Below, one piece after another: positions 55,051 through 64,000 of a stretch of DNA of 64,000 nucleotides (the stretch's first letter is position 1; each line of letters opens with the position of its first letter). Under the pieces are notes generated by a model. That model was not told the origin of the DNA. It was given only the letters and a program-made list of their open reading frames with translations, and did no database searches. The DNA is from Micromonospora sp. WMMD980. GTDB lineage: Bacteria; Actinomycetota; Actinomycetes; Mycobacteriales; Micromonosporaceae. The stretch is from the NCBI RefSeq assembly GCF_029626035.1, contig NZ_JARUBE010000003.1, positions 806,001 to 870,000 on the forward strand, given 5' to 3'. The translations under genes and the position numbers were made by a program.

Positions 55051-55749
55051 ATGTCCCGCACGCGTCGTGCCGCCCCGTCGCCCGGGTCCGCCGTCACCTC
55101 GTCGCCCTGGATCCTCGTCGCCGCCGGCGTGGTCGTGATGGTGGTGCTGCTGGTGGTGGCGCTCGGCTCGGTGCGCGGTCGGCGGGCGCACCCGGCGCAG
55201 GGGCCGACGGACCCGGCGATGTCGTTGCCGGGGCTCCCGGTCGCGCCGGCGACCACGACCGCCGTGCCGCCTGCGGCGTCGGGCACCGCGGCGCGTCCGG
55301 TGGCGCCCGGACTGTCGCCCCGGTCGACGGTGCTGCCCGCCCGGCCGACGCCGGCCGTCTCGACGGGCAGCCCACGCGGCGACGTCCGGCCCGCTCCGCC
55401 CGCGCCGTCGCCCCCGCCGCCGGCTCCGTCGTCGGCGGTGACCGGACGGTACGGCGTGGTGAGCACGTTCGACGGCGGCTTCATCGGCGAGGTCCTGCTG
55501 GTCAACACCGGCCGCTCGGCGCAGGGCTGGACGGTGCGGGTGACGTTTCCGCGCGGCCGGCTAGTCACCGCCTGGGTGGAGGGCGCCGAGCAGGGCCCGT
55601 TCGGCTTCGACGGCCGGGTCTTCACCCACCGCAGCGGAGTCGACCTGGCCGCGGGCGCGTCGGTGCCGGTGCGGTTCCACGTCGAGGCGACCGGCACCAC
55701 CCGGCCGGACGCCTGTGCGGTCGACGGCGTGGCCTGCTCCGGTCGCTGA
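55051..55749 (+). CDS. Membrane-anchored CBM2-like carbohydrate-binding protein
   Basis: A 232-residue protein with a signal anchor (WILVAAGVVVMVVLLVVALG, residues 20-40), a Pro/Ala/Thr-rich linker of about 85 residues, and a C-terminal CBM2-type cellulose-binding fold (GGFIGEVLLVNTGRSAQGWT then VRVTFPRGRLVTAWVEGAEQ; HRSGVDLAAGASVPVRFHVE). A cysteine pair near the end (DACAVDGVACSGR) could be a disulfide. AGGAGGA precedes ATG 55051. TAGGCT at 54985-54990 is a possible -10. Confidence 0.82.
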   Translation: MSRTRRAAPSPGSAVTSSPWILVAAGVVVMVVLLVVALGSVRGRRAHPAQGPTDPAMSLPGLPVAPATTTAVPPAASGTAARPVAPGLSPRSTVLPARPTPAVSTGSPRGDVRPAPPAPSPPPPAPSSAVTGRYGVVSTFDGGFIGEVLLVNTGRSAQGWTVRVTFPRGRLVTAWVEGAEQGPFGFDGRVFTHRSGVDLAAGASVPVRFHVEATGTTRPDACAVDGVACSGR

Positions 55750-55786
55750 GTCCATCCGCCTGCCGTCGGGGAGGACGGGCATCACG

Positions 55787-55858
55787 TTTTGCAAGATGAC
55801 TGCCGTGTTGCGACGTCGTTTGCAAGGTATTGCAGAATGTTTCGGCAAGAGCTAGCGT
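55787..55858 (+). promoter_or_regulatory. Amylopullulanase promoter with MalR/LacI-type operator
   Basis: TTGCAG (55830-55835), a 17-bp spacer and TAGCGT (55853-55858) make an excellent promoter. The dyad TGCAA-GGTA-TTGCA (55821-55834) overlaps the -35, and another TTGCAAG lies at 55789. TTGCAA-type repeats precede streptomycete amylase genes and bind LacI-type maltose regulators, so repression by a MalR homologue is likely (inference). Confidence 0.7.
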
Positions 55859-55891
55859 GCGGGCGAATCAGCGACCAGAGAAAGGCCGTCG

Positions 55892-58800
55892 ATGAAACCG
55901 ACGCCGATATCCCCCAAGGCGTTGCTCGCCCTGGTCTCCTCCCTCGTGCTCACCCTCGTCGGCGTGCCGGTGGCCCTCCACCAGCTCGGCGCGGACAGCG
56001 CCGAGCGGGCCGCCACCCCCGATGTCCTGGCCGCCGGCAACGCCCCCCAGTGGAACCGGGAGCCGTCCGCCGAGGCGCTGCTCAAGGCCGGCACCAACAC
56101 CGCGAAGGCCGAACAGTTCTACTTCGTGCTGCCGGACCGCTTCGCCAACGGCGACCGGCGAAACGACACCGGTGGGCTTCGTGGCGACCGGCTCGCCACC
56201 GGCCTCGACCCCGCGGACAAGGGCTTCTACCACGGCGGTGACCTCAAGGGCGTCATCGACAAGATGGACTACATCCAGGGGATGGGCACCACCGCCATCT
56301 GGCTGGCCCCCATCTTCAAGAACCGGCCCGTGCAGGGCACCGGGGCGGACGTCTCGGCCGGTTACCACGGCTACTGGATCACCGACTTCACCCAGGTCGA
56401 CCCGCACTTCGGCACCAACGCCGAGCTGAAGAAGCTGGTCGACCTCGCGCACCGGCGCGGCATCAAGGTCTATCTCGACATCATCGTCAACCACACGGCC
56501 GACATCATCCGCTACGCGGAGGACAAGTACGGCTACGTGGACAAGAAGACCGCGCCCTACTCCGACGCCTCGGGCCGGGCCTTCGAGGACCGCAACTACG
56601 CCGACGGCACGCGGAAGTTCCCCGCGGTGAACTCGACGTCGTTCCCGTACACCCCGACGTTCGCCAGCCCGGCCGACGCGAAGGCCAAGGTCCCGGCGTG
56701 GCTCAACGACCCGACCATGTACCACAACCGCGGTGACTCCACGTTCGCCGGCGAGAACAGCGAGTACGGCGACTTCTTCGGCCTCGACGACCTGTGGACC
56801 GAGCGTCCCGAGGTGGTCCGGGGCATGACCGACATCTACGGCCAGTGGATCGCCCACGCCGGCGTCGACGGCTTCCGGCTCGACACGGTCAAGCACGCCA
56901 ACCTCGACTTCTGGCCGCAGTTCACCCGGGGCATCGACGCCTACGCGGCGAAGGCCGGCAAGAAGGACTTCTTCATGTTCGGCGAGGTCTACAGCGCCGA
57001 CCAGGCGATCGAGTCGACCTACGTGCGGCAAGGCGGCCTGCCCGCCACGCTCGACTTCTCGTTCCAGGAGGCGGCCCGCGGCTACACCGCCGCCGACGGC
57101 TCGGCCGAGGCGCTCGCCGACGTGTACGCCAAGGACGACCTGTACTCCGCCCGGGACACCGACGCCAACCGGCTCACCACGTTCCTCGGCAACCACGACA
57201 TGGGCCGGATCGGCTCGTTCATCGCCGCGGCCGGCGGTGACGACGCCACCCAGCTACGCCGCGACCAGCTCGCCCACCAGCTGATGTTCCTCACCCGCGG
57301 GCAACCGGTGGTCTACTCCGGCGACGAGCAGGGCTTCACCGGCCCGGGCGGGGACAAGGACGCCCGCCAGGACATGTTCGCCTCCCGCACCGCCGACTAT
57401 CTCGACGACGACCTGATCGGCACCACCCGCACCCACGCCTCCGACCAGTACGACACCCGCCACCCGCTCTACCGGACCATCGCCGAGCTGGGCAGGCTGC
57501 GGGCGGCCCACCCCGCGCTGCGCGACGGCGTACAGGTCACCCGGTACGCGGCCGACGGCCCGGGCGTGTTCGCGTTCTCCCGGATCCTGAAGACCGAGCG
57601 GGTGGAACACGTCGCGGCGGTGAACAACGCCTCGACCCCGCAGACTGTCACCGTGGACACCTGGTCGGCCGGCACCCGCTTCACCGGCATCTACGGCAGC
57701 GCCGCGACCGCGACGGCCGGCGCCGACGGCAAGCTGAGCGTCACCGTGCCGGCCATGTCGGCGGTGGTGCTCAAGGCCGACCGGGCGATCCCGCAGCCCG
57801 GCGCGGCCCCGACCGTCACGCTCACCCAGCCGGGCGCCGACCCGGTCGCCACCACGACCGCGATCACCGCCCAGGTCACCGGCGACCCGCTCGCCACCGT
57901 CACGTTCGCCGCGAAGGTGCCCGGCGGGAAGTGGACGCTGCTGGGCAGCGCCGACCGCGCGCCGTACACGGTCCACCACGACCTGACCGGCCTGGCCGGC
58001 GGCACGAAGGTCGAGTACAAGGCGGTGGTCCGCGACGGCAAGGGCCGCACCGCCACCGCCCGCACCACCGGCACGGTCGGCACCCCGGCGCAGGGCGCGT
58101 CGCGGGACTGGGCGGTCGTGCACTACCAGCGCCCGGCCGGCGGGTACGACGACTGGGGCCTCTACGCCTGGGGCGACATCGACCCGGCGTACGCCACCGA
58201 GTGGCCGAAGGGGCAGCCGTTCGCCGGTGAGGACTCCTACGGCCGGTTCGCCTGGGTGAAGCTCAAGCCCGGCGCGAAGTCGGTCGGCTTCCTGGTGGTC
58301 GACAAAGACGGCAACAAGGACGTGGCCAACGACCGCACCATCGACGTCACCCAGACCGGCGAGGTCTGGGTGAAGCAGGGCGATCCGACGCTCTACCCGA
58401 CCCGCCAGGCCGCCACCGGCGAGCCCGACCCGGCCGTCGACCAGGGCACCGCGGTCATCCACTGGCGCAAGGCCGACGGCAACTACGACGGCTGGGGCCT
58501 GCACCTGTGGGACGGCGCGGCCAACCCGACCGACTGGGCCGCCCCGCTGAAGCCGGAGAAGATCGACGCTTACGGCGCGGTGTTCCGGGTGCCCCTGGCC
58601 GCCGGCGCGACCGGGCTGAGCTACATCGTTCACCACGGCGACGAGAAGGACCAGCCGGACGACCAGCGCCTCGACCTGACCGGCGTCGGGCACGAGGTGT
58701 GGCTGCTGGCCGGCGTCAAGGGCCGGCTGCTGCCGGCGACCAGCACCGGCGCCGCCAAGGACGTCGACCTCGCCAAGCAGAAGGCGCAGTGGATCGACAG

Positions 58801-61390
58801 GTCCACCGTCGCCTGGGCCACCGGGGCGACCGACGGCAAGAAGTACGCGTTGGTCGCCGCGCCGGCCGGTGGCATCGGCGTCGCCGACGGCGAGCTGACC
58901 GGCACGTACACCACGCTCCCGCTGCGGGCGCAGCGCAACGGGCTGACCGAGGCGCAACGGCAGGCGTACCCCCAGCTCTGGGCCTATCACGCCTTCTCGC
59001 TGGACCGCGCCGACCTGGCCAAGGTGCCGGCGGCGTTGCGCGGGCAGCTCGTGGTGACCGAGCGGGACGCCGAGGGCGCGTTGCTCAGCGCCACCGGGGT
59101 GCAGATCCCCGGCGTGCTCGACGACGTCTACCCGGCGGCCACCTCGGCGAAGCTCGGCCCGACGTTCGCCGGCCGGGTGCCCACCCTCGCGGTGTGGGCG
59201 CCGACCGCGCGGAAGGTGTCGCTGCAACTGTTCGACTCGCCGACCGCGCAGCCGAGCACGGTGGCGATGAGCCGCAACGACCGCACCGGCGTCTGGTCGG
59301 TGCGCGGCACCAGGACGTGGACCGGGCGCTACTACCGCTACCAGGTCGAGGCCTGGCAGCCGGCGGCGCAGAAGGTGGTCACCGCGTCGGTGACCGACCC
59401 CTACTCGGTGGCGCTCGCGCCCAACTCCACGCACAGCCAGATCGTCGACCTGACCGACCCGGCGCTGGCACCGGCCGGCTGGGCCAAGCTGCGCAAGCCG
59501 GCCCCGGTGCCGGCGTCGAAGGCGCAGATCTCCGAGCTGTCGGTGCGGGACTTCTCGATCGCCGACAGCACCGTCCCGGCCGAGCGGCGGGGCACCTACC
59601 TCGCGTTCACCGACCCGAACACGGCCGGCATGAAGCACCTGCGGGCGCTCGGCGACGCCGGGGTCAACTACCTGCACCTGCTGCCGGCGTTCGACTTCGC
59701 CACGATCGAAGAGAAGCGGGCCGACCAGGCCCAGCCGGCCTGCGACCTGGCGAAGCTGCCGCCGGACTCGGACCAGCAGCAGAAGTGCGTCGCGGCGGTG
59801 GCCGACTCCGACGGCTACAACTGGGGGTACGACCCGCTGCACTACACCGTGCCGGAGGGCGGTTACGCGGTCGACCCGAACGGCGCGAAGCGCACCACCG
59901 AGTTCCGGCAGATGGTCGCCGGGGTGAACCAGGCGGGCATGCGGGTGGTCATGGACGTGGTCTACAACCACACGTCGGCGGCGGGGATCGACCCGAAGTC
60001 GGTGCTCGACCAGGTGGTGCCCGGCTACTACCACCGGCTGCTCGAAGACGGCACGGTCGCAAACTCGACCTGCTGCGCCAACACCGCCCCCGAGCACGCC
60101 ATGATGGGCAAGCTCGTGGTGGACTCGCTGGTCACCTGGGCCAAGGCGTACAAGGTGGACGGCTTCCGGTTCGACCTCATGGGCCACCACCCGAAGGCGA
60201 ACATCCTGGCCGTACGGGCCGCGCTGGACAGGCTCACGCCCGCCCGCGACGGCGTCGACGGCAAGAAGATCATGCTGTACGGCGAGGGCTGGAACTTCGG
60301 TGAGGTCGCCGACGACGCCCGGTTCGTCCAGGCCACCCAGGCCAACATGGCCGGTACCGGGATCGGCACGTTCAACGACCGGCTCCGCGACGCGGTGCGT
60401 GGCGGCGGTCCGTTCGACGCCAACCCGAGGGTGCAGGGCTTCGCCTCCGGCCTGTTCACCGACCCGAACGGCGACGAGGTCAACGGCTCGGCGGCCGAGC
60501 AGAAGGCCCGGCTGCTGCACGCCCACGACCTGATCAAGGTGGGGCTGACCGGCAACCTGCGCGACTACCGGTTCACCGACACCTCCGGCAAGCGGGTCAC
60601 CGGCGGCCAGGTCGACTACAACGGCTCGCCGGCCGGCTACACCGCCGCGCCGGGCGAGGCGGTCACCTACGTCGACGCGCACGACAACGAGATCCTGTAC
60701 GACGCGTTGGCGTACAAGCTGCCGCCGGGCACCTCGGCGCAGGACCGGGCCCGGATGCAGGTGCTCGCGTTGGCGACCACGGCGTTCGGGCAGGGCACCG
60801 GGTTCGTGACGGCCGGCTCGGAGCGGCTGCGCTCGAAGTCGCTGGACCGCAACTCGTTCAACTCCGGCGACTGGTTCAACCAGATCCGCTGGGACTGCGC
60901 CCGGGGCAACGGCTTCGGCGCCGGCCTGCCGCCGGAGCAGGACAACAAGGACAAGTGGCCGTACGCGAAGCCGCTGCTGGCCGATCCGAAGCTGGTTCCG
61001 GGCTGCACGGCGATCGACCTGACCGACGCCCGCTACGCGGAGCTGCTGCGCATCCGGCGGTCCTCGCCGGTGTTCGGGCTGCCCACCGCCGAGCAGGTGC
61101 AGAAGCGGGTCGCGTTCCCGCTGTCCGGGGAGAAGGAGACCCCGGGCGTGCTCACCATGACCCTGGACGCCCGCGGGCTGGACGGGAAGTGGAAGTCGGT
61201 GACCGTGGTCTTCAACGCGACCCCGGAGACGGCGAAGCAGACCGTCACCGGCCTGCGGGGGGCGAACGTGGCGCTGCACCCGGTGCTGCGGAACTCGGCC
61301 GACCCGGCGCTGCGGACGGCCTCGTTCGACCGGGCCGCCGGCACCTTCACCGTGCCGGCGCGCAGCGTGGCGGTCTTCGTCCAGAGCTGA
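55892..61390 (+). CDS. Secreted bifunctional alpha-amylase/pullulanase (amylopullulanase)
   Basis: A 1832-residue exported enzyme hydrolysing alpha-1,4 and alpha-1,6 links in starch or glycogen. Signal peptide at residues 1-38. First GH13 domain at about 70-620 with [19 protein letters not shown] (nucleophile Asp), GEVYS (acid Glu) and FLGNHDMGR. An Ig-like module follows. Two PUD/CBM41-type modules begin near residues 739 ([20 protein letters not shown]) and 852 ([20 protein letters not shown]). A CBM48 ([19 protein letters not shown]) is near 1096. The second GH13, pullulanase type, is near 1300-1800 with [35 protein letters not shown] and [12 protein letters not shown]. Both catalytic sets look complete. 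GAGAAAGG precedes the ATG. Confidence 0.95.
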   Translation: MKPTPISPKALLALVSSLVLTLVGVPVALHQLGADSAERAATPDVLAAGNAPQWNREPSAEALLKAGTNTAKAEQFYFVLPDRFANGDRRNDTGGLRGDRLATGLDPADKGFYHGGDLKGVIDKMDYIQGMGTTAIWLAPIFKNRPVQGTGADVSAGYHGYWITDFTQVDPHFGTNAELKKLVDLAHRRGIKVYLDIIVNHTADIIRYAEDKYGYVDKKTAPYSDASGRAFEDRNYADGTRKFPAVNSTSFPYTPTFASPADAKAKVPAWLNDPTMYHNRGDSTFAGENSEYGDFFGLDDLWTERPEVVRGMTDIYGQWIAHAGVDGFRLDTVKHANLDFWPQFTRGIDAYAAKAGKKDFFMFGEVYSADQAIESTYVRQGGLPATLDFSFQEAARGYTAADGSAEALADVYAKDDLYSARDTDANRLTTFLGNHDMGRIGSFIAAAGGDDATQLRRDQLAHQLMFLTRGQPVVYSGDEQGFTGPGGDKDARQDMFASRTADYLDDDLIGTTRTHASDQYDTRHPLYRTIAELGRLRAAHPALRDGVQVTRYAADGPGVFAFSRILKTERVEHVAAVNNASTPQTVTVDTWSAGTRFTGIYGSAATATAGADGKLSVTVPAMSAVVLKADRAIPQPGAAPTVTLTQPGADPVATTTAITAQVTGDPLATVTFAAKVPGGKWTLLGSADRAPYTVHHDLTGLAGGTKVEYKAVVRDGKGRTATARTTGTVGTPAQGASRDWAVVHYQRPAGGYDDWGLYAWGDIDPAYATEWPKGQPFAGEDSYGRFAWVKLKPGAKSVGFLVVDKDGNKDVANDRTIDVTQTGEVWVKQGDPTLYPTRQAATGEPDPAVDQGTAVIHWRKADGNYDGWGLHLWDGAANPTDWAAPLKPEKIDAYGAVFRVPLAAGATGLSYIVHHGDEKDQPDDQRLDLTGVGHEVWLLAGVKGRLLPATSTGAAKDVDLAKQKAQWIDRSTVAWATGATDGKKYALVAAPAGGIGVADGELTGTYTTLPLRAQRNGLTEAQRQAYPQLWAYHAFSLDRADLAKVPAALRGQLVVTERDAEGALLSATGVQIPGVLDDVYPAATSAKLGPTFAGRVPTLAVWAPTARKVSLQLFDSPTAQPSTVAMSRNDRTGVWSVRGTRTWTGRYYRYQVEAWQPAAQKVVTASVTDPYSVALAPNSTHSQIVDLTDPALAPAGWAKLRKPAPVPASKAQISELSVRDFSIADSTVPAERRGTYLAFTDPNTAGMKHLRALGDAGVNYLHLLPAFDFATIEEKRADQAQPACDLAKLPPDSDQQQKCVAAVADSDGYNWGYDPLHYTVPEGGYAVDPNGAKRTTEFRQMVAGVNQAGMRVVMDVVYNHTSAAGIDPKSVLDQVVPGYYHRLLEDGTVANSTCCANTAPEHAMMGKLVVDSLVTWAKAYKVDGFRFDLMGHHPKANILAVRAALDRLTPARDGVDGKKIMLYGEGWNFGEVADDARFVQATQANMAGTGIGTFNDRLRDAVRGGGPFDANPRVQGFASGLFTDPNGDEVNGSAAEQKARLLHAHDLIKVGLTGNLRDYRFTDTSGKRVTGGQVDYNGSPAGYTAAPGEAVTYVDAHDNEILYDALAYKLPPGTSAQDRARMQVLALATTAFGQGTGFVTAGSERLRSKSLDRNSFNSGDWFNQIRWDCARGNGFGAGLPPEQDNKDKWPYAKPLLADPKLVPGCTAIDLTDARYAELLRIRRSSPVFGLPTAEQVQKRVAFPLSGEKETPGVLTMTLDARGLDGKWKSVTVVFNATPETAKQTVTGLRGANVALHPVLRNSADPALRTASFDRAAGTFTVPARSVAVFVQS

Positions 61391-61400
61391 CCGCACCCGC

Positions 61401-61438
61401 GGACCGGCCCCCCTGCCACCTGGCAGGGGGGCCGGTCC
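61401..61438. terminator. Bidirectional terminator (18-bp perfect stem)
   Basis: GGACCGGCCCCCCTGCCA (61401-61418), loop CC, and its exact complement (61421-61438) lie between the convergent amylopullulanase and beta-helix genes. Confidence 0.85.
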
Positions 61439-61457
61439 GTACCCCGGGTCCGTCAGG

Positions 61458-63491
61458 TCAGTTGAAGCAGTCCTTGACGGTGTTGGCGCAGTTGGTGGGG
61501 TCGTTGTCGCTGATGAGGGACTCGTCGTCGAGCTTGACGTGGCCCTCGTTGTTGAGGATGCCGCCGGCGACGCGGTGCAGTTTGCTGGTGTCGGTGGCGG
61601 TGTTCTTGGTGACGTGGGTCTTGGTCAGGGTGATGGTGGCCTTGTTGTTGAAGATGCCGCCGCCGTTGCGGGCGGTGTTGCCCTTGACCAGGGTGTCGCG
61701 CAGGGTGAGGGCGGCGTTGTCGTCCTCGTCGTGCTCGCGGGTGAGGAAGCCGTCTTCGATCTTGACGAGCCATTCGCCGTTGTAGATGCCGCCGCCGAAG
61801 CGGTTTGCGGTGTTGTCGGCGATGACGCTGTCGGCGATGGTGGCGCTGCCCTCGTCCTTGGTGTTGGGGTAGCCCCAGTGCTTGCCGCCGGTGGTGACGA
61901 CGCCGCCGCCGTCGCCGTCGGCGTGGTTGCCGGCGACGACGACCTTGTCGAGGTCGAGGTCGGTGTTCTCGGCGTAGATGCCGCCGCCGTTCTCGCAGGC
62001 GGTGTTGCCGGTGATGTGGGTGAAGGAGACGGTGACGTAGCCGCCGCTGCTGAACAGGCCGCCACCGTTCTTCCCGGCCCGGTTGTTCGACAGCGAGGAC
62101 TTCCCGCCCTCCTTGCCGCCGTCCTTGCCGTGGTCGGAACCGATGATCTCGACCGTACCGGCCTCGTCGTGCTTGCCCGACGGCACGTAGCTCTGCAGCT
62201 CGGTGGCGTCGGCGCCGTGCTTGCCGGAGAGGCCGTTGCCGTTGGCGATACCGCCACCGTTGCCGCCGGCGGTGTTGTCGTCGACCTTGGTCTCCTCGAC
62301 CTTGAGGATGCCGCGGTTGAAGATGCCGCCGCCGTCGCCCTGGGCGTGGTTGTTGACGACCTTGCTCTCCTCCAGCCACACGCGGCCGAAGTTGGCCACC
62401 GCGCCGCCGTTGTGCTCGGCGTTGTTGTCGGTGAGCTTGACGTTGGACAGGTGGGCGCTGCCGCCGCGCTCGACCAGCAGCGCGCCGCCGTCACCCTCGC
62501 CCTGCTTCTCGTCCCCGTTCTCCGGGCCGGAGACCGCGACCGTCGTCGCGGTCGTGGCCTGCGCCGCCGTGGTGGCGGCCTGCGCCGCGACCGGAGCCGC
62601 CGCGACCGGAGCCGCCGCGACCGGAGCCGCCGCGACCGGAGCCGCCGCGACCGGAGCCGCCGCGACCGGAGCCGCCGCGACCGGAGCCGCCGCGACCGGA
62701 GCCGCCGCGACCGGAGCCGCCTGGGCGGCGACCGCCGCCTGGGCCGCGGTGGCGGCCTGCGCTCCCGCGGCCGCCAGCTGGGCCGGGGCGACCGGAGCGG
62801 CGGGCTGCGCCGCCGTGCCGTTCGTTGCCGCGGGCGCCATCGGGCCGGGGTACTTGAACTCGGACGCGTTGCCGCCCTTGACCGTCAGGTCCTTGAGGGT
62901 GAGGTGGCCGCCGTCGGCGACGCGGAAGATGCGGAAGGTGTCCTCGGCGTCGCGCTCGATGGTGGAGCCGTTGCCCTTGATGGTGACGTCCTGCTTGATC
63001 TCGGGCAGGGCGCCGCCGACCTTGCGGTCCTTGACGCCGAGTTCGTAGGTGCAGTTCTCGGCGAGCTTCAGGGTGCCGCCGTGGTCGCGGTTGGCCAGTT
63101 CGAGCGCGTCGACGAGGGCGTCGTCGTCGCAGGGGATCTCGCGGGCCTTGTCGTTGTCCTCGTGGCCGCCCCACTCGCCCCGGTAGCGACCCTCCTGGCC
63201 CCGGTCCTTGCCGTCCTTGCCGTACTCGTCGCCGCGGTAGTCGTCCTTGCCGTGCTCGTCCTCGGTGCCCTCGTCGCCGTGGTCGTCGCTGAGCTGCTGC
63301 GTGGTCGACCACTTGACGTCGGCGAGCCGGTGCGGACCGGTGACCCCGGTGGTCGCGTAGGCCACGCCGGCGAGGCTGACCGCTCCGGTCAGGCCCACGA
63401 CGCCGGTCGCGAGCCAGAGCCGGCGGCGCCGGAGCGGGGAGACGGTCTCGCGGGTGGTGGCGTCATCGTTATTGCGAAGGTAGTTGGACAT
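61458..63491 (-). CDS. Secreted Asn/Gly-rich parallel beta-helix protein
   Basis: A 677-residue exported protein. The TM/signal segment is LWLATGVVGLTGAVSLAGVA (residues 26-45). A highly charged Asp/Gly/Lys/Glu region (55-110) follows, then beta-helix coils with repeated NNxAxxNGGGIxN turns (for example NGGGIFNNKATITLTKTHVT). Near residues 235-320 the helix is interrupted by an Ala/Pro/Val-rich block encoded by a 15-bp tandem repeat. It ends in CANTVKDCFN with two cysteines. It resembles chlamydial-Pmp-like or right-handed beta-helix surface proteins of actinomycetes; function unknown. A second copy of the 3' end starts at 63768. Confidence 0.8.
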   Translation of the reverse strand: MSNYLRNNDDATTRETVSPLRRRRLWLATGVVGLTGAVSLAGVAYATTGVTGPHRLADVKWSTTQQLSDDHGDEGTEDEHGKDDYRGDEYGKDGKDRGQEGRYRGEWGGHEDNDKAREIPCDDDALVDALELANRDHGGTLKLAENCTYELGVKDRKVGGALPEIKQDVTIKGNGSTIERDAEDTFRIFRVADGGHLTLKDLTVKGGNASEFKYPGPMAPAATNGTAAQPAAPVAPAQLAAAGAQAATAAQAAVAAQAAPVAAAPVAAAPVAAAPVAAAPVAAAPVAAAPVAAAPVAAAPVAAQAATTAAQATTATTVAVSGPENGDEKQGEGDGGALLVERGGSAHLSNVKLTDNNAEHNGGAVANFGRVWLEESKVVNNHAQGDGGGIFNRGILKVEETKVDDNTAGGNGGGIANGNGLSGKHGADATELQSYVPSGKHDEAGTVEIIGSDHGKDGGKEGGKSSLSNNRAGKNGGGLFSSGGYVTVSFTHITGNTACENGGGIYAENTDLDLDKVVVAGNHADGDGGGVVTTGGKHWGYPNTKDEGSATIADSVIADNTANRFGGGIYNGEWLVKIEDGFLTREHDEDDNAALTLRDTLVKGNTARNGGGIFNNKATITLTKTHVTKNTATDTSKLHRVAGGILNNEGHVKLDDESLISDNDPTNCANTVKDCFN
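62590..62720. repeat. 15-bp tandem repeat (VNTR) in beta-helix gene
   Basis: About nine identical copies of GCCGCCGCGACCGGA, encoding Pro-Val-Ala-Ala-Ala units. Copies are identical, so copy number is likely variable between strains. Flanking sequence is a looser Ala-rich mix. Confidence 0.92.
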
Positions 63492-63624
63492 CGGAGCTCT
63501 CTGCCCTCTCCTTGTACCTGACAAGGTCGCTTCGCCACAGCGAGGCGGCCTTCGCTACAAATCGGTTGTAGCTGCTGAACAACAACGTATGAGAACCTTC
63601 TTCGCTCCGTGCCCAAATACGAAA

Positions 63625-63743
63625 AAAACCCGCATAAGGGTGCAGGTGGGACCGGCGGTCGCAGCGGGGACGGGAGACCCCGGTCGGGGACACCGCGCGC
63701 GATCGGAGCGGGTCCCTTCCCGTCGACCTGGCGGCGGGAAGGG
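63625..63743 (-). terminator. Terminator structures for the downstream beta-helix paralogue
   Basis: Two candidate terminators on the minus strand: a 9-bp stem CCCTTCCCG (63714-63722)/CGGGAAGGG (63735-63743), and about 70 bp further a short ACCC/GGGT stem followed by seven T residues (around 63625-63645). The remaining part of this 276-bp gap contains the AT-rich promoter region of the 61458-63491 gene; TAGCGA near 63553 on the minus strand is a weak -10 candidate. Confidence 0.55.
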
Positions 63744-63767
63744 CCTCCGGCTCTATGTGGTGGTGCG

Positions 63768-64000
63768 TTAGTTGAAGCAGTCCTTGACGGTGTTGGCGCA
63801 GTTGGTGGGGTCGTTGTCGCTGATGAGGGACTCGTCGTCGAGCTTGACGTGGCCCTCGTTGTTGAGGATGCCGCCGGCGACGCGGTGCAGTTTGCTGGTG
63901 TCGGTGGCGGTGTTCTTGGTGACGTGGGTCTTGGTCAGGGTGATGGTGGCCTTGTTGTTGAAGATGCCGCCGCCGTTGCGGGCGGTGTTGCCCTTGACCA
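63768..64000 (-). CDS. Second beta-helix paralogue, C-terminal part only
   Basis: The last 77 codons of a gene whose sequence 63771-64000 is identical to 61461-61690 of the neighbouring beta-helix gene, including the tail CANTVKDCFN; only the stop differs (TAA here, TGA there). The rest lies beyond the window. The two genes are in the same direction and so form a tandem pair. Confidence 0.85.
   Translation of the reverse strand, partial: VKGNTARNGGGIFNNKATITLTKTHVTKNTATDTSKLHRVAGGILNNEGHVKLDDESLISDNDPTNCANTVKDCFN
63771..64000. repeat. 230-bp direct repeat of 61461-61690
   Basis: Base-by-base reading shows no difference over 230 bp at an offset of 2310 bp; the repeat continues beyond the window end. 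Upstream of the stop codons the two sequences are unrelated. Confidence 0.95.

Noticed and set aside
57254..61396. A 1380-codon open frame antisense to the amylopullulanase gene
   Set aside because: High-GC coding sequence leaves the opposite strand without stop codons; the translation is Arg/Val/Gly-rich with no domain, and the sense frame has unambiguous GH13 motifs.
62590..62720. Possible CRISPR array (regular short repeats)
   Set aside because: Repeats are 15 bp, contiguous without spacers, in frame inside a gene, and no cas genes are nearby.
61539..63521. A 660-codon frame antisense to the beta-helix gene, with (RRDRS) repeats
   Set aside because: It is a shadow of the sense gene; the repeats simply mirror the 15-bp VNTR, and there is no ribosome site or known domain.

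Overview
The window looks like chromosomal DNA of a high-GC actinomycete, most probably a Micromonospora or close relative in the Micromonosporaceae. The evidence is very high GC coding sequence with GTG/TTG starts, a suf operon led by sufR, a conservon (cvnABCD), a WhiJ-type XRE/DUF397 pair, GGGGCCCC-centred palindromic repeats, and a gene order that parallels the tal-tkt-ctaB ... suf ... ABC-F/echA ... acnR-acn stretch of Mycobacterium as I remember it. No database search was possible; family names come from motifs and translated sequence.

Layout. 1-5.7 kb: tal (cut by the window edge), tkt, ctaB, a small unknown protein and an ATP-grasp enzyme. 5.8-8.8 kb: a TetR remnant, a parallel beta-helix protein and ctaA. 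8.9-15.7 kb: the suf Fe-S assembly operon (sufR-B-D-Rieske-C-S-U-T). 15.9-19.6 kb: a LysE exporter, an acVLRF1 release factor, a secreted RCC1-repeat protein and a zinc metallopeptidase. 19.7-24.8 kb: an ABC-F ATPase with a possible six-codon leader peptide and attenuator hairpin, a small HTH protein, an enoyl-CoA hydratase and an ABC exporter. 24.7-28.4 kb, minus strand: mug and an SDR, then a coupled three-gene unit made of a membrane protein with a Cys/Gly-rich tail, a DUF692/MNIO enzyme and a small partner. 28.4-32.1 kb: AcnR, a nitrilase-family hydrolase, a HAD phosphatase, a RIO kinase and a DUF2630 protein. 32.4-36.2 kb: P450, class I terpene synthase and class II diterpene cyclase. 36.3-40.2 kb: cvnABCD. 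40.2-42.0 kb: a run of decayed genes. 42.0-55.7 kb: mixed housekeeping and small genes, including acn. 55.8-64.0 kb: a giant secreted amylopullulanase and two nearly tandem secreted beta-helix proteins, the second cut by the window edge.

The main points of interest are these. (1) The Cys-tail protein/MNIO/partner operon looks like a dedicated cysteine-modification system acting on a membrane-anchored protein. (2) A near-identical palindrome overlies core promoter elements of both acnR and acn, although the two genes are about 15 kb apart here. (3) The ABC-F gene has the architecture of an antibiotic-sensing attenuator. (4) Many genes seem to be leaderless, with a TANNNT -10 box ending 6-8 nt before the start codon; one symmetric -10 box appears to serve two divergent genes. 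(5) A diterpene cassette sits beside a conservon. (6) The beta-helix genes share 230 identical bases.

Metabolically the core of the window links central carbon metabolism (tal, tkt, acn), haem A synthesis (ctaA, ctaB) and Fe-S supply (suf), which feeds aconitase. The remaining genes are secreted polysaccharide-active proteins, regulators and specialised metabolism.
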